Positions 32,142-43,181 of a DNA stretch of 64,000 bases are shown here, piece after piece. A model generated the notes under the pieces. That model saw nothing but the letters and a program-made list of their open reading frames with translations, searched no databases and was not told the DNA's origin. This stretch comes from Allium sativum (taxonomy: Eukaryota > Streptophyta > Magnoliopsida > Asparagales > Amaryllidaceae): positions 900,852,177-900,916,176 of the forward strand of contig CM060915.1 of assembly GCA_030737875.1 (NCBI GenBank). Direction: 5' to 3'. A program made the translations under genes and the position numbers. Position 1 is the stretch's first letter. Every line of letters starts with the position of its first letter.

Positions 32142-34899
32142 TGTAACACCCCACCTCCGCTAGGGTCACTCACAAAGGGAATGCGCTAGTTTTGGTGGAG
32201 TATTATCTAGGTAAACATACACAGAGATATCGCAAGGCAGAACATAAATAAAGCAGCGGTAGAAATTAAAAGCCAAATTTTTATTACTTTCAAGAAAAGA
32301 GTCAAAACCCCATATATCCAAGGTACAAATTATTCCATTACATCAAGTTCCAAATAAAGAAGCATAAACTTAAGATAACAAAAGTAAATTATTCCCCATA
32401 AATAGCAGAAGTGCAGCCATAGCATAGCTCAAGACCAAACCGTACATGAGCTGACAGAAAGCAAGATAAATCCAAGCTAAGAGCTAGTGTTTCCTCCCTG
32501 AGAACCTGGGTGGGGGGGGGACGAAAGAAAAAAGTCGAAAGAAAAAGGGTTAGTCATAAGACTGGTAAGCCCTAGTAACTTTCAGTATAAAAACTAGTAA
32601 AGGTAACATGACATGTGAAAACAGGAATTAAACATAAGGATGATAACAGGACTGGTAAGATAATTAAGATAACAAGATAAGTCAAGTCTAGCATCGCATA
32701 TTCAAGATTCGCTGCACCCACTGTACTAGTATCTTAACCCATGTCAAGTATTAACCATGAGATGATTCCTTGGCCCAATATCATGAAGTGACCCATTACG
32801 GGGTCCTACGGTACGATCTATTAATCGATCGGCTCCCTACAAGTTCTAGCTCGTCATGTGTCTGTGTCATACGGCCCTATCCTGGAATGTAGTCACCTGT
32901 GCTAGGTCCACCATAGGGTGTATCAAGCCTTATGGTGCCAACAACCGACACGAATCAAGCACGCACAGTGTAAACCTACTGGTGCCCAATGCCTGCTTTT
33001 TCAACTCCGGACTACGTGCACGACCATAGTCCGCCTGAACCTACAATGGCGCACCTACTCAACCGTCGTTCTGGTCGCTTACAATCAGCCCAGTAATCGT
33101 GCCCCACCCTGCCTAGTCCCAGGGTATCGTGATACATCTAAGTGGGTTATTGCTGAAAAGGACCGCGTAACTAGGGTTTCTAATGGGTTAAGTTTTACCA
33201 TTCAAATTCGTGACTTAACCCTATCCAAATCATGTATCAAGTTGGTTAAGTGTGTTCAAGCGGTTCATGACTTAACCCTATCAAATCATCGTGTCAAATT
33301 GGTTAAGTATATTCAAGTGGTTCATGACTTAACCTTATCATGTGGCATTAATTCATTAATGCACCCTAACCTCTCACATTAGACTAATTGTTGTGGTCAC
33401 TGGATTTGCCGGGCGGTTCCGGGCAGATTTACACCACAACATAGTCTAACCTCGGGTTTTACGTGCGATATGACCAAATACCCACATTGGATCCTATTGT
33501 TTGTAGTCACTGGATTTGCCGGGCGGTTTCGGGCAGATTTACACTGCAAACTCAACCCAACCTCGAGTTGGCCATTTTCAAATTCATTCTAAGTGTCATT
33601 TCCAGATTCAAGTTTTGAGTCTAAATTCATGTCATGTTTTCAGGTCATGTTTCATGTCAAATTGTGTCAAGTTCATGTCCATATCCAGGTTCAAGTTATA
33701 ACAATGTTCATGTTCAAGTTCAAAGCCAATTCATGTTTTACCTAATCTACCCAAACCGTATTCCCATCGCACGTAAACTCGAATCGATACACATAAATCT
33801 AATTAGGGAATAACATAAAAAGGGACGGGTATAAGGTGGCTAAAGTGATTACTAGCATAGCATGGTATAACTTGAGATAAATGATTATAACATTACTGGC
33901 ATATGGAATATCGGCCTCAAACATAAAGATTCCAAATCTAGCAAAATAAGGTACTAGTCAAGATAACAGTTGACATAAGGTGATAGTCATGGTAACGGTT
34001 GACATAAGGTGATAGTCATAAACTTGTGACTAATAGCAGATTCAGCATTGCAGGCATGATAATATGAGGGGTTTTTCTTTTTGATTTACAACATGAATAG
34101 GCCCCAAATCAATGTCATAGTAATATACCCAAATGTCAAGATCCAAGATGAACAAGAATGGATGTAAAACAGTCATCATACATAGGTCCAATTTCAATTT
34201 ACAACATATTCATATTACGTTTACATTTTGAATCTAAAAGTAACTGGGGCTTACAGATCATGGTTCGAGAATTAGAAAAAGAAAGTCGATGTTGAATCTT
34301 TATATGCTTAGTCAAGCCCTAACAGAAATCCCCAAATCAGCAATTCTCTTAAAGTAGTTTCGACGTAGAAGTAGTAGTCCCTTTTTCTTACTTTTCAACC
34401 AGAATTAGAGCAGCATAAGGTCAGAGAGAATTTTATGTAGAGAGACTAGTGTTAGGGGTTGTTTATATAGGGTCAGTTCAACGAATGTAGACAGAAACGA
34501 GGCCAGAAACATCAAAGTGAATCCGGCTTCAAAAGTGGGCTCGGCCACCAGGTCGACACCCAGGTCGACACTATGGTCGACCTGGTCCTGGGCAGGTCGA
34601 CTCTATGGTCGACCCCCAGGTCGACCTGGTCCTGGGCGGGAAATTTCCCGCCCAGTCTGTTCTGTGGTTTGAATTCGAAATTTGAATTCGAATTCTGAGA
34701 TGTTTTGAACTTGAAATTTTCTGGAAACTTCGATGGGTCATAACTTGGTCATACGGACTCCGATTTTCGAAAAATCGGACCCAAGCAGAATTTCGAGACG
34801 AACGCAATGGCGTAACCCGTTTCCCTTGATTCTCATTTTAAAATTTAATTCTACCTTGATTTATAGTTATAACACATTATCAAAATACATGTTGTTACA
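32142..34899 (-). repeat. Composite LTR1 (2758 bp; 3' LTR of copy 1)
   Basis: TGTAACACCCCACCTCC to CATGTTGTTACA. It has the TATA box near 34462-34469, GTCGAC cluster 34551-34627, candidate donor GTAAGC 34249-34254, acceptor AG 32506-32507 beside a G-rich tract, and small hairpin 33106-33125. Shorter than the LTRs of A and B but with the same ordered parts. Confidence 0.93.
33369..33575 (-). ncRNA. Twin structured hairpins, composite LTR1
   Basis: First (plus order): TTAGACTA/TAGTCTAA outer, GTTGTGGT (33390-33397) with ACCACAAC (33433-33440) inner. Second: TTGG/CCAA outer with wobble pairs, TTTGTAGT with ACTGCAAA inner (one mismatch; LTR2 and LTR3 have TTTGCAGT). The core differs from A and B by ACC for GAC: GCCGGGCGGTTCCGGGCAG on the plus strand. 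Confidence 0.7.
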
Positions 34900-34912
34900 T
34901 TCTCCCCTCCTT
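34900..34912 (-). other. Polypurine tract, composite copy 1
   Basis: Plus strand TTCTCCCCTCCTT, sense AAGGAGGGGAGAA, next to LTR1. TTTCGTCCCCGAAATC follows on the plus strand. Confidence 0.92.
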
Positions 34913-35393
34913 AAAGGATTTCGTCCCCGAAATCTCTAAGTTAGGGAGGATGTGTCCTACCATCCATCATCCATCTACTCAAAACATCATCCACAAGCAA
35001 CCATTGTCCTTAAAAGGTTTCTAGTGCTGTATGGACATATGCAGAAAGCGTGTGTATATGTACTTATCAAATGCAAAAGATCAGGCGGTTACTGATTCAG
35101 TAGACCTCCTTAATGAAAAATATGTTAGTGTAATGAATCCAACATGTATGCAAAATTCCTAACATACTTTATAATCTCTACATGAGTGCACAAACATTCA
35201 TTCATATGCAACATCCACGTGATAGCATAACAAGTTCCATCCATGTACAAGTATAAGCACTCATGCATATGCAACATGAAAATGTGACTGAGCCGATCTA
35301 GTGCCTAATGTGTGTCATGCATCCACTAGCAATCACTTGCAAACACTTGCAACCATTTGCAAACATCAACCATAACATGTTTCAATCACATGT
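34913..35393 (-). other. 3' non-coding interior, composite copy 1
   Basis: About 480 bp between the end of pol and the polypurine tract, collinear with that of element A and with the copy 2 pieces at 42837-43181 and 54163-54332. No frame is called. Confidence 0.7.
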
Positions 35394-38300
35394 TTACATC
35401 CATATGGTTCTACCGAAGGTTCTCAAGATAAGATCGAGAAGATAACAAGACAAACGTAGGTAGTAGAAGCATGATACGAAAAGGTTTTTAAGTTTATAGG
35501 AAAAAGAGATCGAGAATGTACCCTCAAAAAGAAATGGGTAAAGCGCGCGTATCTTCTCTTCGGTTTCCCAAGTTGCGTCTTCTTGGGCTTCACTCCACTG
35601 AACTTTAACTAGCTTGACTTCTCGATTCCTTAGCTTCTTGATCTTCGTTCCTAAGATACGAATCGGAACTCGCCTCAATTGTGCTTCTTTTTCCACTTCT
35701 ACGCCTTCAAGGATGCTTGGCTCAACCACTTCGGCTGATTCATGTAAGCACTTTCGGAGATGCGAGACATGAAAGACATTGTGTACTCCGGCCAGCCTCT
35801 CGGGTAATTCTACCTTATAGGCCATCCGCCCAACCCTCTCAGTGATAGGGAACGGTCCTACGAACCTTGGTGCTAGATTTCCAACCGCTCCAAAACGAAC
35901 TACATTGCGTAATGGAGAAACTTTTATAAAGATCATATCTCCGACTTCGAACTCTAAGTCTGTCCTTCTCTTGTCCGCATAAGATTTCTGTCTATCTTGG
36001 GCCGTTTTCATCCGTCTTATATCAACTCAACCTTCTCAGAAGTGTCCCTTATCATGTCGGGCCCAAATATAAGCATGTCTGTCATCTCCCACCAACAAGT
36101 TGGCGATTTGCATGGTCTTCCATACAGGGCTTCGAACGGTGCCATTCCGATGCTAGCTTGGTAACTATTATTATATGCAAACTCCACGAGAGGAAGATGG
36201 TCTTCCCAAGTACCACCAAAGTCAAGAATGCATAGCCTCAGGAGATCTTCTAGTACCCTATTTACCCTTACGGTTTGTCCATCCGTCTGTGGGTGATAGG
36301 CCGTGCTTAAACTCAGTCGTGTACCCATTGCTTCTTGTAGACTATTCCAAAACTGGCTAGTGAAAATCGGGTCACGATCACTAACTATACTAGAAGGAAC
36401 CCCGTGCAACCGTACTACCTCTCGAAGGTAAATAGACGCTAGCCATGATGCGGTCCTCTTGCTTTTCACCGGAATGAAGTGAGCACTTTTCGTGAGTCTA
36501 TCAACTATGACCCATATGCTAGTATTTCCTTTACTGGACCTAGGCAGTCCAACCACGAAATCCACCGAGATACTCTCCCATTTCCATTGCGGAACCTCCA
36601 AAGGATGTAATAACCCACCGGGCTTCTTCGACTCAGCCTTTACTTGTTGGCACACCATGCACTTCGAAACGAACTCTGCCACGTCCTTTTTCATTCCAGC
36701 CCAAAAGAAAATGTGTTTCATATCTATGTACATCTTATCCCCTCCAGGATGTATGGTCATCTTCGAGTGATGCGCCTCTTCGAGGACTTTCCTTACTAGG
36801 TCTCCCACTTGTGGGACACATAGCCTTCCATCGCGCCTTACCCATCCCTTGTCATCTATGGCATACCTACCGAGGTGACTTGACGTCTCACCACTAATCA
36901 GCTTGTCCATGATTTCGACTATCTATGGGTCTTCCTTCTGTGAAGTCCCACCTTGATCTAGAAGTGTAGGTCTTAACTCAAGAGATGCTAACGTAGCAGT
37001 CAATGACTGAACAGCAGGTGTAAAATCAAAGGTTGCTATAAACTCAAGGCTTTTCCTTTCAACAAACAAGGGGCTCAAAGTCAACCTTTTTCTACTTAGC
37101 GCGTCCGCCACCACGTTACCCTTACCAGGGGTATAAGCTATATCGAAGTCATATGATGCCAAGAATTCCATCCACCTCTGTTGTCTCAGATTCAAATCTT
37201 TCTGTGAGAAGAGGTACTTAAGCGATTTGTGGTCGGTATACAGCTCGAACCTCTCCCCTAGAAGATAATGGTGCCAAGCTTTAAGCGCAAAAACAATCGC
37301 GGCCAACTCCACAATCGCGGCCAACTCCAATTCATGCGTGGGATAGTTTTTCTCATGAACTTTAAGTTGTATGTCCCCGTAGCATATTACTCTTCCATCT
37401 TGCATTAGGACAGCCCCAATCCCGTGCCGCACGCATCTGCGTACACCGTAAACACCTTGCCTCCGTCAAGTAATGCCAAAACTGGAGCTGTGATGAGGGC
37501 TCTCTTGAGTCTTTGAAAAGCAACGTCACACTCTATGTCCCATGCAAAAGCTAGGTTCTTCTTTGTTAACTTAGTAAGAGGGGCTGAGATCTTAGCGAAG
37601 TCCTTAATGAACTTCCTGTAGTAGCCCGCCAAACCGAGAAAGCTCCTCACCTCCGTTGCATTCTTAGGAATTTTCCAGTCTTGTACCACAACTACATTTG
37701 CGGGGTCCACGGCTATGCCTTTCTTAGAAACTACATGTCCAAGAAACCGAACTTCCATCCTCCAAAAATGGCATTTGGAGAACTTAGCCTTTAACTGGTG
37801 TGCTCTAAGCGTTTCCATGACTTCCTTGAGATGTCTAGCATGCTCTTCTTCATCTTTTGAGAAGATCAAAATATCATCCACGAAAACTACCACAAACTTG
37901 TTAAGGAACTCCCAAAACACCCTACTCATCAAATCTACAAAGTACGCGGGTGCATTCGTTAACCCAAACGGCATGACGAGCCATTCGAAGAACCCATCTG
38001 GAGTCCTAAACGCAGTTTTGTCAATGCTATCCTCAGCCACTCTAAGCTGATGGAATCCTGTGGCTAGATCGAGTTGAGAGAAAACAGATGCTCCTACAAG
38101 CTGGTCAAACAAATCGTCGATTCTTGGTAGTGGTTGCCTATTTTTCTTATATAGCTTGTTTAACTCACGATAATCTACGCATAGACGAAGCGAACCATCC
38201 GCCTTAGTAGCGAATACCACTGGAGCACCCCATTCAGAAATACTTTATCTTATGAAATTTTTCTCAAGCAACTCCTTAACTTGTTTACTGAGCTCTCTTC

Positions 38301-39886
38301 TTTCTCGCGGGGCCATGTGCCTAAGGGGAAATGAAACTGGCTTGGCATTATCAACAAGATAAATTCGGAAGTCTATCTCGTGTTTAGGAGGTAACCCCCT
38401 CACCTCATCAAAGACATCTGGATATTCTCGGACCACTCTTACAGATTGCAAATTATCGACGGACGAGTCAAGAGATTCAAGATAACACAACATGACCGGA
38501 CCCTTAGGTTTACAAGAAATTTCAAGGGTATTACCAAGGCGAGTCATGAGCCTCACTACCCTTCGTTCACAATCAAGAATGGCTCCATAATCGGACAACC
38601 AATCCATACCTAGGATCAAACCGTATCCCATAAATCCGAGAACATAAGCATTACACGTGAATTCTATGCTTAAGATAGAGATCCTCAAATCCACACACAT
38701 CATAGATAAATGGGTGGAGCCCCCAGTTTGATTTGAAACTATAACGGGATCCTCAACCAGACTAGTACTTAGGTGCAGATTTTCAACAATATCAGAAGAA
38801 ATAAAAGTATGCGATGCGCCAGAGTCAAATAGGGTTCGAACAGGAAAGTCAGAAATGTAAACAAGGCTTTCTACGGAAATATTACTACCTCGGTCAAGAG
38901 CTGGAGTGGTGTTGAGGGCATGCAACTGCCCTCCAGAAGGTCTTGCTCGCTGGGTCTGCCCTTGCCCCTGTCCTTGCTTCTTAGGGCAATCCTTGCTGAT
39001 GTGTCCAGTATCTCCACAATGAAAGCATTCACCCAACTTTCTCTTCTTCTTTCTACATTCTTTAGCTAGATGTCCCGTAATACCACAAAAGTTACACTTC
39101 CTTGTCTCACGTGCCTTGTTATTATTGTTGTTGTTGCCCTTGTTATTCTTGTTATTCTTGCTGCCTCCCTTCTTGAAGTCAACTTTCTTGTTCTGAGTCT
39201 CATTAGGTTTAACCTCCTTCTTACTATTCTTGTCTTCCTCATGTAGTAGAGCCATATCCACCAAGCTTTCAAAGCTCGCCCCCATGGGTATATGAGTTAT
39301 GGCCGAACTGTGTAGTGGCTCGTTTAATCCTTGAGCAAAGCGTAAAGCCTTTTTCTGGGCTTTGTTGACCAAATCCAAACCGAGCAAGCTGATTACACTT
39401 ATTCATGTACTCGCTAACAGACATGTCCCCTTGCTTGAGTGCTAGGAACCTCTCCATCTGAAGGTTCTCTTCTGCTGACGATAAGAATTTAATCCCAAAC
39501 CTCTCTCTAAAGTCTTCCCAAGTCTCAATTGGCCTGGTAGCGTTGGTGACTTCCCACCAAAATGGAGCTTCCTCTTTCAACAACCATGCTGCCAACTGAA
39601 CTTTCCTATGGTCCTCCACATCAAAGATAATAAACAAGTCTTCCATCTCCTTTAGCCAGTTTCGTGCCTCAACAAAGGTTTCAGTTCCAACGAAGTTCTT
39701 GCCGCCCATTGCTTTAAAGGCTTTACATATTTTGGCAAAGGCGGTACCAGAAGGAGGAGGAACCGCGGCCACTGGGGGAGGAAGAGGAGGGATGTCTGCC
39801 GGGCCCGCGCCGTTGGCCCTAGCTTCTAAGTACCTTTAGAACCATCCAGGTACGGGTACTCCCTCAGGAAGGTTAAGATCAGACAT
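35394..39886 (-). pseudogene. gag-pol: Broken Gag-Pol, composite copy 1
   Basis: Same domain order as element A: Gag, two CCHC knuckles, protease DSGAS, reverse transcriptase FVDD, RNase H, HHCC/DDE integrase, chromodomain, hydrophobic tail. Lesions in sense order: TAA for CGA at 39836-39838 (codon 17 or so of Gag); a ~5-bp deletion near 39380 shifting frame in Gag; TAA for CGA at 38245-38247 between protease and RT; a 1-bp deletion near 37410 in RNase H; an 18-bp tandem duplication (37294-37329); TAG for CAG at 36923-36925; and a 1-bp deletion creating TAA near 36014. It cannot make a polyprotein. The RT and integrase catalytic motifs are still legible, so decay is not very old. Confidence 0.93.
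37294..37329. repeat. Perfect 18-bp tandem duplication in RNase H of copy 1
   Basis: CAATCGCGGCCAACTCCA occurs twice back to back and repeats the residues ELAAIV in frame. Absent from copy 2, D and A, so it is a private slippage event. Confidence 0.95.
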
Positions 39887-40045
39887 GCTGAAAAACGAAA
39901 AGAAAAAGATTCAAATAAGGAAACAAAGGAAAGTGCTAATGGCTTTTGGGGAATAGCCTTTTTAAACATGAAACTTTTATTGAAAAAAAAAATGCTTCTT
40001 TATATATAGTTTTGGAAAATCGTTTTTAGAAACTTTTGTCCCGTC

Positions 40046-40062
40046 TGGTAACCTTCTGCTGT
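40046..40062 (-). other. Lost primer-binding site between copy 1 and LTR2
   Basis: Here TTCTGCT runs straight into GTAACACCCC. In copy 2 the matching junction is TTCTGCTCTGATACCAAG then TGTAACACCCC. About 12 bp, comprising the tRNA-complementary sequence, are missing. Copy 1 would be unable to prime reverse transcription even with a repaired reading frame. Confidence 0.88.
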
Positions 40063-42823
40063 AACACCCCACCTCCGCTAGGGTCACTGACAAAGGGAAT
40101 GCGCTAGTTTTGGTGGAGTATTATCTAGGTAAACATACACAGAAATATCACAAGGTAGAACATTAATAAAGCAGCGGTAGAAATTAAAAGCCAAATTTTT
40201 ATTACTTTCAAGAAAAGAGTCAAAACCCCATATATCCAAGGTACAAATTATTCCATTACATCAAGTTCCAAATAAAGAAGCATAAACATAAGATAACAAA
40301 AGTAAATTATTCCCCATAAATAGCAGAAGTGCAGCCATAGCATAGCTCAAGACCAAACCATACATGAGCTGACAGAAAGAAAGCTAAATCCAAGCTAAGA
40401 GCTAGTGTTTCATCCCTGAGAACCTGGGGGGAAACGAAAGAAAAAGAGGCAAAAGAAAAAGGGTAAATCATAAGACTGGTAAGCCCTAGTGACTTTCAGT
40501 ATAAAAATTAGTAAAGGTAACATGACATGTGAAAACTGGAATTAAATATAAGGATGATAACAGGACTAGTAAGATAATTAAGATAACAAGATAAGTCAAG
40601 TCTAGCATCGCATATTCAAGATTCGCTGCACCCACTGTACTAGTATCTTAACCCATGTCAAGTATTAACCATGAGATGATTCCTTGGCCCAATATCATGA
40701 AGTGACCCATTACGGGGTCCTACGGTACGATCTATTAATCGATCGGCTCCCTACAAGTTCTAGCTCGTCATGTGTCTGTGTCATACAGCCCTATCCTGGA
40801 ATGTAGTCACCTGTGCTAGGTCCACCATAGGGTGTATCAAGCCTTATGGTGCCAACAACCGACACGAATCAAGCACGCACAGTGTAAACCTACTGGTGCC
40901 CAATGCCTGCTTTTTCAACTCCGGACTACGTGCACGACCATAGTCCGCCTGAACCTACAATGGCGCACCTACTCAACCGTCGTTCTGGTCGCTTACAATC
41001 AGCCCAGTAATCGTGCCCCACCCTGCCTAGTCCCAGGGTATCGTGATACATCTAAGTGGGTTATTGCTGAAAAGGACCGCGTAACTAGGGTTTCTAATGG
41101 GTTAAGTTTTACCATTCAAATTCGTGACTTAACCCTATCCAAATCATGTATCAAGTTGGTTAAGTGTGTTCAAGCGGTTCATGACTTAACCCTATCAAAT
41201 CATCGTGTCAAATTGGTTAAGTATATTCAAGTGGTTCATGACTTAACCTTATCATGTGGCATTAATTCATTAATGCACCCTAACCTCTCACATTAGACTA
41301 ATTGTTGTGGTCAACGGATTTGCCGGGCGGTTCCGGGCAGATTCACACCACAACATAGTCTAACCTCGGGTTTTACGTGCGATATGACCAACTACCCATA
41401 TTGGATCCTATTGTTTGCAGTCACTGGATTTGCCGGGCGGTTCCGGGCAGATTTACACTGCAAACTCAACCCAACCTCGAGTTGGCCATTTTCAAATTCA
41501 TTCAAAGTGTCATGTCCAGATTCAAGTTTCGAGTCTAAATTCATGTCAAGTTTTCAGGTCATGTTTCATGTCAAATCGTGTCAAGTTCATGTCCATATCC
41601 AGGTTCAAGTTATAACAAAGTTCATGTTCAAGTTCAAAGCCAATTCATGTTTTACCTAATCTACCCAAACCGTATTCCATCGCACGTAAACTCGAATCGA
41701 TACAAATAAATCTAATTAGGGAATAACATAAAAAGGGACGGGTATAAGGTGGCAAAAGTGATTACTAGCATAGCATGGTATAACTTGAGATAAATGATTA
41801 TAACATTACTGGCATATGGAATATCGGCCTCAAACATAAAGATTCCAAATCTAGCAAAATAAGGTACTAGTCAAGATAACAGTTGACATAAGGTGATAGT
41901 CATGGTAACGGTTGACATAAGGTGATAGTCATAAACGTGTGACTAATAGCAGATTCAACATTGCAGGCATGATAATATGAGGGGGTTTTCTTTTTGATTT
42001 ACAACATGAATAGGCCCCAAATCAATGTCATAGTAATATACCCAAAAGTCAAGATCCAAGATGAACAAGAATGGATGTAAAACAGTCATCATACACAGGT
42101 CCAATTTCAATTTACAACATATTCATATTACGTTTACAGTTTAAAACTAAAAGTAACTGGGGTTACAGATCCTGGTTCGAGAATTAGAAAAAGAAAGTCG
42201 GTGTTGAATCTTTATATGCTTAGTCGAGTCCTAACAGAAATCCCCAAATCTGCAATTCTCTTAGCGTAGTTTCGATGTAGAAGAAGTAGTCCCTTTTTCT
42301 AACTTTTCAACCAGAATTAGAGCAGCATAAGGTCAGAGAGAATTTTTTGTAGAGAGACTAGTGTTAGGGGCTGTTTATATAGGGTCAGTTCAACAAATGT
42401 AGACAAAAACGAGGCCAGAAACATCAAAGTGAATCCAGCTTCAAAAGTGGGCTCGGCCACCAGGTCGACCCCCAGGTCGACACCCAGGTCGACACTATGG
42501 TCGACCAGGTCCTGGGCAGGTCGACTCTATAGTCGACCCCTGGATCGACCTGGTCCTGGGAGGGAAATTTCCCTCCCAGTCTGTACTGTGGTTTGAATTC
42601 GAAATTAGAATTAGAATTCTGAGCTAGTTTGAACTTGAAATTTTCTGGAAACTTCGAAGGGTCATAACTTGGTCATACGGACTCTGATTTTCGAAAAATC
42701 GGACCCAAGCAGAATTTCGAGACGAATGCAATGGCGTAACCCGTTTCCCTTGATTCTCATTTTAAAAATTAATTCTGCCTTGATTTATAGTTATAACACG
42801 TTATCAAAATACGGGTTGTTACA
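40060..42823 (-). repeat. Composite LTR2, the shared middle LTR (2764 bp)
   Basis: Serves as 5' LTR of copy 1 and 3' LTR of copy 2. It has TATA near 42374-42381, small hairpin 41020-41039, a weakened donor (GTAACC at 42161-42166) and a shortened G tract near 40426. Followed by a polypurine tract, not by flanking DNA. Confidence 0.93.
41283..41484 (-). ncRNA. Twin structured hairpins, composite LTR2
   Basis: Same pair as LTR1. The second hairpin's inner stem is the perfect 9-bp GTTTGCAGT/ACTGCAAAC. The first has an altered loop flank (TCAACGG for TCACTGG). Confidence 0.7.
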
Positions 42824-43181
42824 TTCTCCCCTCCTTAAAGGAATTCGTCCCCGAAATCTCTAAGTTAGGGAGGATGTGTCCTACCATCCATCATCCATCT
42901 ACTCAAAACATCATCCACAAGCAACCATTGTCCTTAAAAGGTTTCTAGTGCTGTATGAACATATGCAGAAAGCGTGTGTATATGTACTTATCTAATGCAA
43001 AAGATCAGGCGGTTACTAATTCAGTAGACCTCCATAATGAAAAATATGTTAGTGTAATGAATCCAACATGTATCCAAAATTCCTAACATACTTTATAATC
43101 TCTACATGAGTGCACAAACATTCATTCATATGCAACATCCACGTGATAGCATAACAAGTTCCATCCGTGTAGAAGTATAAG
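42824..43181 (-). other. Polypurine tract and 3' non-coding interior of copy 2, left piece
   Basis: Polypurine tract at 42824-42836 (plus strand TTCTCCCCTCCTT), then sequence collinear with 34913-35260 until element D starts at 43182. ATAAG at 43177-43181 is D's target duplication. The region resumes at 54163 (54163-54332). Confidence 0.88.

Noticed and set aside
32918..33382. 154-codon frame repeated in the composite LTRs (also 40832-41296)
   Set aside because: Lies antisense in R-U5 of the LTRs over the structured module. It is conserved only because the LTR is repeated, and it is truncated in LTR3.
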